A stretch of DNA of 64,000 bases from contig NZ_CP070491.1 in NCBI RefSeq assembly GCF_016925495.1, forward strand, positions 3,038,001 to 3,102,000, given 5' to 3'. Both the position numbers and the translations under genes were made by a program. Shown here piece by piece: positions 38,044-48,655 of this stretch; the first letter of the stretch is position 1; each line of letters begins with the position of its first letter. Under the pieces are notes generated by a model. That model did not search any database. It saw only the letters and a program-made list of their open reading frames with translations, and was not told the DNA's origin. Source of the DNA: Methylococcus sp. EFPC2 (lineage in GTDB: Bacteria > Pseudomonadota > Gammaproteobacteria > Methylococcales > Methylococcaceae).

Positions 38044-41000
38044 ATGCACGCCGAAATCCGCATCCTGATGCTGGAGGACACTCCGGAGGACGCGGAACTC
38101 ATAGAGATGGCCCTACGCGAGGAAGGCATCGCGTTCGTTGCGCAGCGCGTGCAGACCCGAGCATCCTTCGTCCTCGCACTGGAGGAATTCCGTCCCGACA
38201 TCGTGCTCTCCGATTATCGGCTGCCCGCTTTCGACGGACGGGCGGCCCTGGACATCCTGCGGGAGCGGCATGCCGAAATACCGGTGGTCATGGTGACCGG
38301 CGCGATGGGCGACGAGATGGCGGTGGAATTGCTCAGGGCAGGCGCCAGGGACTATGTGCTCAAGGATCGCCTCGCGCGCCTGCCGGCGGCGGTGCTGAGA
38401 GCCCTGGACGAAGAGCGGGAAAGCCGAAACCGGAAAGCGGCGGAAAGAGCCCTCAGGGACAGCGAGGAGAAATTCCGCGCGATGAGCGCCTCGGCCCAGG
38501 ATGCGATCGTCTTGATGGACCACGAAGGCAAGGTCTCGTTTTGGAACGCGGCGGCGGAAAAAATCTTCGGTTACTCGCAGCAGGAAATACTGGGGCAGGA
38601 CTTGCACAGGCTGCTGTCGCCCCGGCGTTACCGCCCGGCCGTTCAGGAAAGTTTTTCACACTCCAAGGGCGCCGATATCGAAGCGCTGGCCGGCAAGACC
38701 GTGGAGTTGTTCGCCTTGAAAAAAGACGGCAGCGAGTTTTCGGTCGAGCTCTCCCTGTCGGCCATCCGGCTGGAAGACCATTGGAACGCGATCGGCATCG
38801 TCCGGGATATCACCGCGCGCAAGCAGGCGGAGCGGGAGCTGCATGCGCGCGAACAGGAGTTCCGCGCGCTGGCGGAGAACTCGCCCGACGATATCGCGCG
38901 CTACGACCGCCAGTGTCGCCATGTCTACGTCAACCCCGCTCTGGAAAAAACCTCGGGGCTGCCCGCGCGGGCCCTTTTGGGCAGGACGCCACGGGAAACC
39001 GCGCCCGATTCGGCGGAAATGGCAACTTACCAGAGCAAGATCATCGAAGTGCTGGAGCGGGGCACCGGCGCGGAGTTGGAACTAAGCTGGGGTGGCCGGG
39101 GGACGGGAAAACCGGCTTTCAGTGCCATCCGCTTCGTCCCGGAATTCGACGGCAAGGGGAAGGTCGCCAGCGTACTGGCGATAGGACGGGACATCTCGGC
39201 CCTGAAAGAAACCGAACGGCAGCTTCGCACCGTGGTGGAAAACCTGCCTGACATGATCGTCCGCTTCGACCGGGAATGCCGCTACACCTATGTGAGCTCC
39301 AACCTGTTGAAGACCTTCGGCTTGTCGAGGAAGTCCATCGTCGGCAAGACGATCGACGAAGTTCACCCATTCGCCACCGGCGACGGCCCGACTCCAAGCC
39401 AGGCGAGCCGAGTCGCCCAGGCTTTCGAGCAGGGCACGCCCAGTGCCTGCGAAACCACTTTGACGACTCCGCAAGGCCCTCGTTATTTCGACCTGCGCCA
39501 CATCCCCGAACTCGACGAAAACGGCTCTGTCGTCAGTGTATTGGGCATCGTGCGCGACATCACCGAGCGCAAGCAGGCCGACGAAAAGCTGCGTCAAGCC
39601 CAACGTGCGTTCGATCATACGACCGAGGGCGTGATGATCACCGACGCCGACGCCAATATCGTGGCGGTGAACCGGGCCTTTACCTCCATCACCGGCTACC
39701 GCGAAGAAGACGTTATGGGCCGAAATCCCCGCCTGCTGGCATCCGGACAGCAAGACGCGCAGTTTTACCAGAACATGTGGGCCTCGCTGCTGCAGACCGG
39801 CATGTGGTATGGCGAAGTATGGAATCGCCGCAAGAATGGCGAGATATACCCGGAATGGCTCACCATCGGCGCGGTATCGGACGACGAGGGCCGCGTAACC
39901 CATTACGTAGCGGTATTCAGCGACACCACCTCGGTGAAACGGTCGCAGGAGGCGCTGGACTTCCTCGCCCACCACGACTCCCTTACCAAGCTGCCCAACC
40001 GCCTGCTCTGCAGAAGCCGCCTCGAACACGCCCTGCTCCGCGCCAAGCGGGAAGAAGCGGCGGTGGCGGTGTTGTTCGTCGATCTGGACCGGTTTAAAAG
40101 CGTCAACGACTCGCTGGGGCATCCCATCGGCGACGACCTCCTCTGCACCGTGTCCCAGCGCATGAGCAGACGCCTACGCACGGAGGACACCCTGGCACGC
40201 ATGGGTGGCGACGAATTCGTCGTTTTGCTGGAGCACGAAGTGTCCACCCACGGTATCGCGGTGGTTGCCCGCAAGCTGATGGACTTGTTCGTCAACCCCA
40301 TGCAGGTAGGCGAACACGAGCTGTACATCACCGCCAGCATCGGCATTGCCCTTTATCCGAACGACGGCGGCGATGCGGATACTTTGCTGCGCAACGCCGA
40401 TCTGGCCATGTACCAGGCCAAGGCCCAGGGCCGCAACACCTTCCAGTTCTATTCCCCGGCACTGACCACGAATGCCAACGAACGGCTAAAACTGGAAAAT
40501 GCCTTGCGCCGCGCGCTGGATCAAGATGAACTCAGCCTGGCCTATCAACCGCAGGTGGATTTAAACAACGGCGCCCTCCTGGGAGTGGAAGCCTTGCTGC
40601 GCTGGCGGCATGCGGAGTTCGGATGGATACCGCCCTCGCGCTTCATTCCCGTCGCCGAAGAAATGGGCGTGATCGGCCGGATCGGCGCCTGGGTCCTGCG
40701 CGAAGCCTGCCGCCAGATGATGCTCTGGCTTCATGCGGGACTCGATGTTCCCCGCGTCGCCGTCAACCTCTCGGTCCAGCAACTGGAGCGGGAGTCTCTG
40801 CCGCTCGTCGTGCGCGAGGTGCTGGACGAGGCGGGGCTGGAGGCGGAACGCCTGGAACTGGAAGTCACCGAATCCATGATCATGCGCCAGCCGGACAGAG
40901 CGCTCTCCGTCCTGGACGGCCTCAGGCGGCTGGGCGTCAAGCTGGCGGTGGACGACTTCGGCACCGGTTATTCCTCCCTGAGCTACCTCAAGAAGCTGCC

Positions 41001-41280
41001 CCTGCACCGCTTGAAAATCGACCAATCCTTCGTCCGCGACCTGGGCCAGGATCCCAACGACGAAGCCATCGTCCGCGCCATCATCAGCATGGGGCACAGC
41101 CTGGGTCTCGAAGTGCTCGCCGAAGGCGTGGAAACCGAGGAACAGCATCGCTGGCTCTTGAGCGGAGGCTGCCATTTCGGACAAGGCTATCTGTTCGGTA
41201 AACCGGTGCCGGGGGAAGAAATCACCAAGACCTGGCTGGCCGAACTACGGCCGCGGCCAGCTCCGTCCGGCGCATCCTGA
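38044..41280 (+). CDS. REC - PAS(x4) - GGDEF - EAL regulator
   Basis: 1078 residues from ATG 38044. An upstream TTG in the same frame would overlap the preceding gene and adds no conserved residues. The receiver domain (1-125) has [10 protein letters not shown] and phospho-Asp in [13 protein letters not shown]. Four PAS domains follow (about 144-640), then GGDEF (about 645-800, intact [12 protein letters not shown]) and EAL (about 815-1065, with [31 protein letters not shown] and AEGVE). All catalytic motifs are present, so cyclase and phosphodiesterase functions are both possible. It probably is the c-di-GMP output of the kinase two genes upstream. Confidence 0.92.
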   Translation: MHAEIRILMLEDTPEDAELIEMALREEGIAFVAQRVQTRASFVLALEEFRPDIVLSDYRLPAFDGRAALDILRERHAEIPVVMVTGAMGDEMAVELLRAGARDYVLKDRLARLPAAVLRALDEERESRNRKAAERALRDSEEKFRAMSASAQDAIVLMDHEGKVSFWNAAAEKIFGYSQQEILGQDLHRLLSPRRYRPAVQESFSHSKGADIEALAGKTVELFALKKDGSEFSVELSLSAIRLEDHWNAIGIVRDITARKQAERELHAREQEFRALAENSPDDIARYDRQCRHVYVNPALEKTSGLPARALLGRTPRETAPDSAEMATYQSKIIEVLERGTGAELELSWGGRGTGKPAFSAIRFVPEFDGKGKVASVLAIGRDISALKETERQLRTVVENLPDMIVRFDRECRYTYVSSNLLKTFGLSRKSIVGKTIDEVHPFATGDGPTPSQASRVAQAFEQGTPSACETTLTTPQGPRYFDLRHIPELDENGSVVSVLGIVRDITERKQADEKLRQAQRAFDHTTEGVMITDADANIVAVNRAFTSITGYREEDVMGRNPRLLASGQQDAQFYQNMWASLLQTGMWYGEVWNRRKNGEIYPEWLTIGAVSDDEGRVTHYVAVFSDTTSVKRSQEALDFLAHHDSLTKLPNRLLCRSRLEHALLRAKREEAAVAVLFVDLDRFKSVNDSLGHPIGDDLLCTVSQRMSRRLRTEDTLARMGGDEFVVLLEHEVSTHGIAVVARKLMDLFVNPMQVGEHELYITASIGIALYPNDGGDADTLLRNADLAMYQAKAQGRNTFQFYSPALTTNANERLKLENALRRALDQDELSLAYQPQVDLNNGALLGVEALLRWRHAEFGWIPPSRFIPVAEEMGVIGRIGAWVLREACRQMMLWLHAGLDVPRVAVNLSVQQLERESLPLVVREVLDEAGLEAERLELEVTESMIMRQPDRALSVLDGLRRLGVKLAVDDFGTGYSSLSYLKKLPLHRLKIDQSFVRDLGQDPNDEAIVRAIISMGHSLGLEVLAEGVETEEQHRWLLSGGCHFGQGYLFGKPVPGEEITKTWLAELRPRPAPSGAS

Positions 41281-41329
41281 CCACACGGTGGGCGAGCCCA
41301 CCCTTTAACCGGCGCGAGGCCCCAACGAC

Positions 41330-41806
41330 ATGCCCCCAGAACGACCCGAGCATACCCATACCCCCGCATTCAGACTCGCCGTCGAAAGCGACATCCCCGC
41401 CTTGATGGCGCTGCTGAAAACGCTATTCGCCATCGAGGCGGACTTCCAGGCCGATGCCGTCAAGCAGCGGCGCGGCCTGGAACTGCTCCTGCAAACGCCC
41501 GGCGGCAAAATCTGGGTGGCCGAAGCCGACCGGCGGGTGATCGGCATGTGCACCCTGCAAGTGCTGATTTCCACCGCCGAAGGCGGCCCGGTGGGTCTGA
41601 TCGAGGACGTCGTGGTGGCGGAAGACTGGCGCGGGCGGGGCGTGGGAAAAGGCCTCTTGCACACCGCCGAGCGCTGGGCCCTGGAGAACGGCCTGAGCCG
41701 GCTGCAATTGCTGGCCGACCGCAACAATGCGCCCGCCCTATCCTTTTATCGTCGACTGTCCTGGCAAGGCACGGAACTGGTAGCCCTGCGCAAGCGCCCG
41801 GCCTGA
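41330..41806 (+). CDS. GNAT family N-acetyltransferase
   Basis: 158 residues. Acetyl-CoA-dependent GNAT fold: start FRLAVESDIPALMALLKTLF, strand VIGMCTLQVL, IEDVVVAEDWRGRGVGKGLLHTAERWA with the R-G-x-G-x-G pyrophosphate loop, and C-terminal LQLLADRNNAPALSFYRRLSW, all canonical. The substrate is unknown. It lies 49 nt after the REC-GGDEF-EAL gene on the same strand and converges on the alpha-E gene. Confidence 0.88.
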   Translation: MPPERPEHTHTPAFRLAVESDIPALMALLKTLFAIEADFQADAVKQRRGLELLLQTPGGKIWVAEADRRVIGMCTLQVLISTAEGGPVGLIEDVVVAEDWRGRGVGKGLLHTAERWALENGLSRLQLLADRNNAPALSFYRRLSWQGTELVALRKRPA

Positions 41807-41830
41807 ACGCCTCCGGTCGGGCTGCCACGT

Positions 41831-42763
41831 TCAGGCCAAGCCGAAATACGTGGCTCCTATCGATTCGTTGAGCTTGCCCAGATCGATCTGCAGTTCGTCG
41901 ACGAATTGCATGAACTCGGCCTGTTCGAATGTTTCCGGGTGCGTCTGCTCAATGATCTGCTTCAGCGAGCGGACGACGGCGAGCGGGGCCTGATGGTTGG
42001 GCAACCGCCTCAGGCAGTCGCCGAGCCGGCACAAGGCGGCGTAAAAGGCGCGCGGAAACTCGCCGTCCTGCAACAAATACTGCAACACCTCCTCGCGCCG
42101 CACCGCCACCTGCTTGTGGCGCCGGTACATCTGATAGGCGCTGAGCGACCTCAGCACGCTCATCCAGAGGATGTTCTCGAAGGGCTTCAGCGCATCCGGA
42201 TCTTGCGAACTGCCCGCCGCGCGCACGTCCAGGATGCGGGTGACCATATCGGCCCGCTCCAGCTTGCAGCCCAGTTGCATGAACAGATAGCCGGCATCGT
42301 GGCTCATGCAGCCGTCGAAGATGCCGGCGATCTGCTGCACACCCAGGACGATATCCTTCAACAGGCTGTGGCGCGTCTTGGGGGTGTGCCCGTTGGTCAA
42401 TTGCACCTTGGCCTTGAGATACAGGTCGTTGATCTGTTCCCAGGCTTCGCGCGGAATGATGTCGCGGATGGTGCGGGCGTTCTCGCGCGCATAACGGATG
42501 GACGACAGGATGGAGCCCGGATTGTTCTCGTCCGCCAGCATGAACTTCACCACGCGGGCCTCGGTGGTATCGTCATACAGACGGTTGAAGATCTCCTCGT
42601 TGCCGGTAATGGCGATGAGCGAGGACCAGCAGGGCCTGGCGTGCTTGGGCAGATCCAGCACCAGGCTGACGCTGACGTTGACCAGGCGCGCGGTGTTTTC
42701 CGCGCGCTCCAGGTAGCGGGCCAGCCAGTAAAGATTCTCGGCGACTCTCGACAACATGGCCAT
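41831..42763 (-). CDS. Alpha-E domain protein (DUF403)
   Basis: 310 residues from ATG 42763 (MAMLSRVAENLYWLARYLERAENTARLV), the hallmark opening of the all-helical alpha-E family. ARENARTIRDIIPREAWEQINDLYL and YLFMQLGCKLERADMVTRILDVRA follow. It is linked in many genomes to circularly permuted ATP-grasp and transglutaminase-like proteins and to the proteasome homologue Anbu, an arrangement proposed to make and process a peptide-like tag or product. It begins 1 nt after the stop of the ATP-grasp gene. Confidence 0.92.
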   Translation of the reverse strand: MAMLSRVAENLYWLARYLERAENTARLVNVSVSLVLDLPKHARPCWSSLIAITGNEEIFNRLYDDTTEARVVKFMLADENNPGSILSSIRYARENARTIRDIIPREAWEQINDLYLKAKVQLTNGHTPKTRHSLLKDIVLGVQQIAGIFDGCMSHDAGYLFMQLGCKLERADMVTRILDVRAAGSSQDPDALKPFENILWMSVLRSLSAYQMYRRHKQVAVRREEVLQYLLQDGEFPRAFYAALCRLGDCLRRLPNHQAPLAVVRSLKQIIEQTHPETFEQAEFMQFVDELQIDLGKLNESIGATYFGLA

Positions 42764-42764
42764 G

Positions 42765-44216
42765 TCAAACGCCCTCCCAATCCACGATCCAGGTATCCTT
42801 GCTCCCACCCCCTTGCGAGGAATTCACCACGGTCGAGCCCTTGCGCAAGGCGACCCGCGTCAGCCCACCCTGAGTCACATAGGTTTCCCGCCCCGAGAGG
42901 ATGAAGGGCCTCAAATCCAGGTGGCGCGGCTCGACGGCGCCGTCTATCAGGGTCGGCGCGGTGGACAGGGTCAGCAAGGGCTGAGCCATGTAGTTGCGGG
43001 GATCCTTGCGGATGAGTTCGGCGAATTCGTCCAGTTCCTTCTGCTCCGCCTTGGGGCCGATCAGCATGCCATAACCGCCGGATTCGTTGGCCGGCTTCAC
43101 CACCAGCTTGTCCAGATTGGCCAGCACGTACTCGCGTTCCTCCGGATTGACGCAGCGGTAGGACGGCACGTTGGGCAAGATGGCTTCTTCGTTCAGGTAA
43201 TAGCGGATGATGTCCGGCACGTAGGTGTAGACCACCTTGTCGTCGGCCACGCCGGCACCCGGCGCGTTGGCGAGGGCCACCTTGCCCTTGCGCCAGGCGC
43301 GCAGCAGGCCGGGCACGCCCAGCACCGAATCGGGCAGGAAGGCCTCCGGATCCAGGAACAAGTCGTCGACGCGGCGGTAGATCACGTCGACCGGAGTCAG
43401 CCCTTCGATGGTGCGCATGTAGACGGCATCGTCGTCGTCCACGATCAGATCCTTGCCCTCCACCAGTTCCACGCCCATCTGCTGGGCCAGGTAGGAGTGC
43501 TCGAAATAGGCCGAGTTATAGATGCCCGGCGTCAGCACCACGATGTTGGGCCGGATTTTGTCGGGCGCCAGGGAGGCCAGGCACTGGAAGAGCTGAGCGG
43601 GATAATCGTCCACCGGCACGATGGAATAATCCTCGAACAGTTCCGGCAGCACGCGTTTCATCACCAGGCGGTTTTCCAGCATGTAGGAAACACCCGAGGG
43701 CACGCGCAGATTGTCTTCCAGGACATAGACGGTGCCGTCCGCATCGCGCACCAGATCGGAGCCGCAGATATGCGCCCAGACGCCCTGGGGCGGGTCTATG
43801 CCCACGCACTCGGGGCGAAAGTTCTTGGAGTCGGTCAGAAGGTGGGCGGGGAAGACCCCGTCCTTGACGATCTTCTGTTCGTGGTAGAGGTCGTCGATGA
43901 AGCGGTTCAGCGCCGTCACGCGCTGCTTGAGGCCCGCCTCGATACGCCGCCACTCTTTCAGGGTGATGATGCGGGGAATGATGTCGAAGGGCCAGGCCCG
44001 GTCGATGGAGCCTTCGTCGTCCGAATAAACCGTGAAGGTAATGCCCATGCCGAGGATAGCGGCGTCCGCCGCGGCCTTGCGTTCCCCCAGCTCGTTTTCG
44101 CTGAGCTGATCCAGATGCCGCATGAGCGGCGCGGCACCGGGACGCGGCGCGCCCTCCTGCGTGATGAGTTCGTCGTAATATCCATTGACGGGATAATCCT
44201 GCCAGGTGATGGTCAT
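42765..44216 (-). CDS. Circularly permuted ATP-grasp type 2 protein (DUF404/DUF407)
   Basis: 483 residues from ATG 44216, with GAGGAG 6 nt upstream. Permuted ATP-grasp fold expected to form an amide bond with ATP. Features: [58 protein letters not shown] (metal and ATP site), [37 protein letters not shown], and [17 protein letters not shown]. It is the first gene of a two-gene operon with the alpha-E protein, divergent from Anbu. The actual substrate is unknown for this family. Confidence 0.92.
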   Translation of the reverse strand: MTITWQDYPVNGYYDELITQEGAPRPGAAPLMRHLDQLSENELGERKAAADAAILGMGITFTVYSDDEGSIDRAWPFDIIPRIITLKEWRRIEAGLKQRVTALNRFIDDLYHEQKIVKDGVFPAHLLTDSKNFRPECVGIDPPQGVWAHICGSDLVRDADGTVYVLEDNLRVPSGVSYMLENRLVMKRVLPELFEDYSIVPVDDYPAQLFQCLASLAPDKIRPNIVVLTPGIYNSAYFEHSYLAQQMGVELVEGKDLIVDDDDAVYMRTIEGLTPVDVIYRRVDDLFLDPEAFLPDSVLGVPGLLRAWRKGKVALANAPGAGVADDKVVYTYVPDIIRYYLNEEAILPNVPSYRCVNPEEREYVLANLDKLVVKPANESGGYGMLIGPKAEQKELDEFAELIRKDPRNYMAQPLLTLSTAPTLIDGAVEPRHLDLRPFILSGRETYVTQGGLTRVALRKGSTVVNSSQGGGSKDTWIVDWEGV

Positions 44217-44283
44217 AAAGGCTCCTCGATCTTCTACTGCCATCGAGCAAGATGCAGGCCAGAGGAATCGATGCCGTTTCCCG

Positions 44284-44314
44284 CAGGATCATGGCCGTAG
44301 CCTGCATGATCCTG
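44284..44314. promoter_or_regulatory. Operator-like inverted repeat in the Anbu/ATP-grasp divergent region
   Basis: Perfect 10-bp arms CAGGATCATG (44284-44293) and CATGATCCTG (44305-44314) around an 11-nt spacer, in the 249-nt gap between the ATP-grasp start (44216) and the Anbu start (44466). A third GATCATG occurs 17 nt further right (44331-44337). Arm length, symmetry and position suit a dimeric regulator controlling both directions. No protein is known to me for it. Confidence 0.4.
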
Positions 44315-44465
44315 GTGCATATACGAGATCATGATGGTGCACGGCGCCATCGATTGCACAGGCACAGGCGCCCTCCTCAGGATGCGTCGCGCGCGGTTGA
44401 GAAATCCACGGGCTTCGCTCAAGATTCCCGGCTCACAGCCCTGACATCACCCCACAAGGCACGAC

Positions 44466-45206
44466 ATGACGTATTGCTTAGCGATCAAGGTAAACGACGG
44501 CCTGGTATTTGCTTCGGATTCCCGTACCCACGCCGGCGTCGATTACGCCAGCATCTACAGCAAGATGCATCGGTTCGAACTGCACAGCGACCGCTTCATC
44601 GTGCTGTTGGGTGCGGGCAGCCTGGCGACGACGCAGGCGGTGGTGAATTTCATCCGGCGCGATTTGGAAAACCCGGGGGCCTATGCCTCGCTGAACACCA
44701 TGTCGTATCTGTTCGACGCCGCGGCCTACGTCGGCGAGATCAGTGTGAGGGTACAGGATCAGCACATACCGGCGATGCAGCGCAGCGGATTCAGCGCGGA
44801 GGCGAGCTTCATCCTCGGCGGACAGATACAGGGGCAGCAGCACGAGATCTACCTGATCTATCCGCAGGGCAACTACATCACGGCCTCGCCCGACACGCCC
44901 TACCTGCAGATCGGCGAAACCAAATACGGCAAGCCGATCCTGGATCGCATGGCGTTGCCCACGACATCGCTGGAGGATGCGTCGCGCTGCGCGGTGGTTT
45001 CATTGGACTCGACCATGCGCAGCAACCTCTCGGTCGGCCCGCCCGTGGAACTGGCCTTGTACCGGCGGGACAGCTATGCGATGGGGCATTACCTGAGCCT
45101 GAACACCGATTGCCCGTTCTACGGCGAGATACGGACGCAATGGAACGAAGGCCTGCGCAACGCCTTCAACCTGTTGCCCCGTTTCGACTGGGAGTCGGAA
45201 CCCTAG
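44466..45206 (+). CDS. Anbu, bacterial proteasome-type Ntn hydrolase
   Basis: 246 residues. Ancestral beta-subunit-like peptidase (COG3484). After Met removal Thr1 (MTYCLAIKVNDGLVFASDSRT) is the nucleophile, with Asp17 in SDSR and Lys32 in SIYSKM completing the proteasome-type active site. Ntn folds of this kind assemble into rings or helical turns. It is the first gene of a two-gene run with the transglutaminase and divergent from the ATP-grasp/alpha-E pair, the known Anbu gene set. Its physiological substrate is not established. Confidence 0.93.
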   Translation: MTYCLAIKVNDGLVFASDSRTHAGVDYASIYSKMHRFELHSDRFIVLLGAGSLATTQAVVNFIRRDLENPGAYASLNTMSYLFDAAAYVGEISVRVQDQHIPAMQRSGFSAEASFILGGQIQGQQHEIYLIYPQGNYITASPDTPYLQIGETKYGKPILDRMALPTTSLEDASRCAVVSLDSTMRSNLSVGPPVELALYRRDSYAMGHYLSLNTDCPFYGEIRTQWNEGLRNAFNLLPRFDWESEP

Positions 45207-45331
45207 GATCGGTGATCGGCCTGGGTCGATCCTGAGCAAGCCGAAGGACGACCGCCATAACCCGCAGGGCACGGCGCCACCGTGCCGGATGAGTCCGTGT
45301 AACCCATAGCGCCCGAGTGCGAGAGGAAGCC

Positions 45332-48300
45332 ATGACCATCCGCGTCGCGATCCACCATCAAACCGTCTACCGCTACGACAGCCCCGTCATGCTGTCGCCG
45401 CATGTGTTCCGGCTCAGGCCGGCCGCGCACAGCCGCACGCCGGTCGAGGCCTACGCGCTGAAAATCGAGCCGGCCGAGCACTTCATCAACTGGCAGCAGG
45501 ACCCGTTCGGCAACTACCTGGCCCGGGTGGTCTTTCCCAAACCGACTCGGGAACTCAGCGTCGAAGTGAATCTGGTGGCCGACATGACGGTCATCAATCC
45601 CTTCGATTTCTTCCTGGACGAAAGCGCCGAGCACGTTCCGTTCGACTACGACGAGCGGCTCGGGCGCGAATTGGCGCCCTACCTGGAAGTGCGAGAGAGC
45701 GGCCCCCGCCTGACGGACTGGCTGGCCCGCGTCGATACGTCGGAACAGCACACGGTCGACTTTCTCGTCGCACTGAACCGCAGGCTGCGCGAGGACATCG
45801 ATTATTCGATCCGCATGGAGCCCGGCGTGCAGACCTGCGAAGAAACCCTGGAACGCAAGCTCGGTTCCTGCCGCGACTCCGCCTGGCTGCTGGTGCAGAT
45901 CGCGCGTCATCTGGGCCTCGCCGCGCGCTTCGTCTCGGGCTACCTGGTGCAACTCACCGCCGACCTGAAATCGCTCGACGGCCCGAGCGGACCGGAACAG
46001 GACTTCACCGACCTGCATGCCTGGACCGAGATCTACGTGCCCGGCGCCGGCTGGATAGGCCTGGACCCCACCTCCGGCCTGTTCGCCGGCGAGGGCCATA
46101 TCCCGCTGGCCTGTACCCCCGATCCGGTCAGTGCGGCGCCGGTCACCGGCGGCTTCGTCGGCAAGGCGGAATGCGAATTCGGCCATGCCAACCTCGTGCG
46201 CCGCATCCACGAAGACCCGCGCGTCACCAAGCCCTACAGCGAAGAACAATGGGCGGCCATAAACGTACTCGGCGAACGGGTGGACCACGTGCTGAGCGAA
46301 GGCGACGTGCGCCTCACGCTGGGCGGCGAACCCACCTTCGTCTCCATCGACGACATGGACAGCCCGCAGTGGAACACCGCCGCCGACGGCCCGCACAAGC
46401 GCGAACGCGCCGGCGAGCTGATCCGCCGCCTGCGCAACCGCTTCGGCCCCGGCGGGGTGCTGCATTACGGACAGGGTAAATGGTATCCGGGCGAGCCCTT
46501 GCCTCGCTGGAGCCTGGGCTGCTTCTGGCGCGGCGACGGCGTGGCCATCTGGCGCGACGACCGCCTGCTGGCGGACGAAACGCAAGACTACGGCGTCGAC
46601 GAAAACCACGCGCGCAATTTCGCGCACAAGCTCGCCCTGCGCCTGGGATTGAGCCCGGCCTTCATACTGCCGGGCTATGAGGACAGCTTTTACTATTTGT
46701 GGAAGGAAGGCGCGCTGCCGCTCAACGTCGATCCGCTCGAGGCCAACCTTAAAGACGCACAGGAGCGGCGCCGCCTGGCCCGTCTGCTGGACCGCGGCCT
46801 CAACCGTCCCGCCGGTTACGCCCTGCCGCTGACCTGGAACTACGGCGGCGAGCGTTGGCAAAGCAGCGCCTGGCATTTCCGCCGCGAGGTGATGTATCTG
46901 CTGCCCGGCGACTCCCCCATGGGCTACCGACTGCCGCTGGACTCCATCCCTCACGTCGAGCGCGAACATCATCAGGAGCGCAGCCTGTTCGAGGAGCGCC
47001 CCGCACTCGGCAACGACGTCGGCGAAGTGATGCGGCGCTACAGTTTCCGCGCCGATCACGCCGAGCCGCATCCGGAGATCCAGGCGCAGGAACCGGGCGA
47101 CGTGCGCGGCACACCGCCCGGCTTCGCCCATACCGCGCTCTGCCTGGAGCCGCGCGAAGGGCGTTTGCACGTCTTCCTGCCGCCGCTGACGGATCTGGAA
47201 CACTATCTGGCCCTGGTCGCCGTGGTCGAGGCAACGGCCGCCGAAACCGGCGTCCCCGTGGTGCTGGAAGGCTACGAGCCGCCGCGCGATCCGCGCCTGA
47301 CCCGCTTGCTGGTCACGCCCGATCCCGGCGTGATCGAGGTCAACATCCACCCGTCCGCCGGCTGGCGCGAACTGGTCGACAAGACCCAGGCGCTCTACGA
47401 CGAAGCCCGCCTGGCCCGTTTGAGCACGGAAAAATTCATGCTCGACGGCCGCCATACCGGTACCGGCGGCGGCAACCACATCACCCTCGGCGGCCCCACG
47501 CCGGCGGATAGCCCGCTGCTGCGCCGCCCCGACCTGCTGCGCAGCCTCATCACCTACTGGCAGCACCATCCCGGCCTGTCCTATCTGTTCTCCGGCATGT
47601 TCATAGGCCCCACCAGCCAGGCGCCGCGCGTGGACGAAGGCCGCGACCAGGCCTTGTACGAGTTGGAACTGGCCTTCCGCCAGATACCGAAGGGCGCCCC
47701 CCCGGCGCCCTGGCTGATCGATCGTTTATTGCGAAATCTGTTGATCGACGTGACCGGCAACACCCATCGCGCCGAGTTCTGCATCGACAAGCTCTATTCG
47801 CCGGACAGCGCCACCGGCCGGCTGGGCCTGCTCGAACTGCGCGCCTTCGAGATGCCGCCGCACGCCCACATGAGCCTGGTGCAGGCGCTGCTGCTGCGCA
47901 CGCTGGTCGCCCGCTTCTGGGATCAGCCCTACGAGCACGATCTGGTGCGCTGGAATACCGAACTGCACGACCGCTTCATGCTGCCGCATTACGTCGCCGC
48001 CGACTTGCGCGAAGTGGTCGAGGAACTCAATCAGGCCGGCTACGCCTTCGACTACGCCTGGCTGGCCCCCTTCCTGGAATTCCGCTTCCCGCACTACGGC
48101 CGGGTGCAATATCAAAACGTCGAGCTGGAACTGCGCTTCGCCATCGAACCCTGGCACGTGCTGGGCGAGGAAGTATCCAGCGGCGGAACGGCGCGCTTCG
48201 TCGACTCTTCGGTCGAGCGTCTGCAATTGAAAGTCACCGGCCTGACCGACTCGCGCTACCGCGTCACCTGCAACGGGCGCCCCGTGCCCCTGCGCAACAC

Positions 48301-48640
48301 CGGCACCCGCGGCGAATACGTGGGCGGCGTGCGCTACCGCGCCTGGCAACCGCCCTCGGCCCTGCATCCCACCATAGGCGTGCACGCGCCGCTGGTGTTC
48401 GACCTCGTGGACTTGTGGAACAAGCGCTCCATCGGCGGATGCACCTACCACGTGGCCCATCCCGGCGGTCGCCATTACGAGACCTTCCCGGTCAACGCCA
48501 ACGAAGCCGAAGCCCGCCGCATCGCCCGCTTCTGGCCCTTCGGCCACACCGGCGGCGAATTCGACGCGCAAGCCCTGCAAGCCGACCCGGGCAACAGCCC
48601 CGAATATCCCTATACCCTGGATTTGCGGCTGACGTCTTAA
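45332..48640 (+). CDS. Transglutaminase-like protein with DUF2126 C-terminal region
   Basis: 1102 residues from ATG 45332 with GAGAGGAA upstream; a GTG 15 nt earlier is less likely. The N-terminal 290 residues form a bacterial transglutaminase/cysteine-protease fold with Cys180 (GSCRDSAW), His229 (DLHAWTEIYVP) and Asp245 (GLDPTSG). The remaining 800 residues are DUF2126 (LGGEPTFVSIDDMDSPQWNT, GPHKRERAGELIRRLRNRF, PGVIEVNIHPSAGWREL, HITLGGPTPADSPLLRRPDLLRSL). It is cytoplasmic by sequence. In the Anbu set it is the candidate hydrolase or transferase acting on products of the ATP-grasp/alpha-E pair. Confidence 0.93.
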   Translation: MTIRVAIHHQTVYRYDSPVMLSPHVFRLRPAAHSRTPVEAYALKIEPAEHFINWQQDPFGNYLARVVFPKPTRELSVEVNLVADMTVINPFDFFLDESAEHVPFDYDERLGRELAPYLEVRESGPRLTDWLARVDTSEQHTVDFLVALNRRLREDIDYSIRMEPGVQTCEETLERKLGSCRDSAWLLVQIARHLGLAARFVSGYLVQLTADLKSLDGPSGPEQDFTDLHAWTEIYVPGAGWIGLDPTSGLFAGEGHIPLACTPDPVSAAPVTGGFVGKAECEFGHANLVRRIHEDPRVTKPYSEEQWAAINVLGERVDHVLSEGDVRLTLGGEPTFVSIDDMDSPQWNTAADGPHKRERAGELIRRLRNRFGPGGVLHYGQGKWYPGEPLPRWSLGCFWRGDGVAIWRDDRLLADETQDYGVDENHARNFAHKLALRLGLSPAFILPGYEDSFYYLWKEGALPLNVDPLEANLKDAQERRRLARLLDRGLNRPAGYALPLTWNYGGERWQSSAWHFRREVMYLLPGDSPMGYRLPLDSIPHVEREHHQERSLFEERPALGNDVGEVMRRYSFRADHAEPHPEIQAQEPGDVRGTPPGFAHTALCLEPREGRLHVFLPPLTDLEHYLALVAVVEATAAETGVPVVLEGYEPPRDPRLTRLLVTPDPGVIEVNIHPSAGWRELVDKTQALYDEARLARLSTEKFMLDGRHTGTGGGNHITLGGPTPADSPLLRRPDLLRSLITYWQHHPGLSYLFSGMFIGPTSQAPRVDEGRDQALYELELAFRQIPKGAPPAPWLIDRLLRNLLIDVTGNTHRAEFCIDKLYSPDSATGRLGLLELRAFEMPPHAHMSLVQALLLRTLVARFWDQPYEHDLVRWNTELHDRFMLPHYVAADLREVVEELNQAGYAFDYAWLAPFLEFRFPHYGRVQYQNVELELRFAIEPWHVLGEEVSSGGTARFVDSSVERLQLKVTGLTDSRYRVTCNGRPVPLRNTGTRGEYVGGVRYRAWQPPSALHPTIGVHAPLVFDLVDLWNKRSIGGCTYHVAHPGGRHYETFPVNANEAEARRIARFWPFGHTGGEFDAQALQADPGNSPEYPYTLDLRLTS

Positions 48641-48655
48641 ATAAGCATTGTTGTG

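Noticed and set aside
38044-41280. A TTG start at 37951 for the REC-PAS-GGDEF-EAL gene
   Set aside because: It would overlap the preceding regulator gene, adds residues with no receiver-domain similarity, and has no Shine-Dalgarno.
45203-47569. 788-codon minus-strand frame inside the transglutaminase gene
   Set aside because: No domain, low-complexity antisense composition, and the plus strand carries the complete Cys-His-Asp triad and DUF2126.
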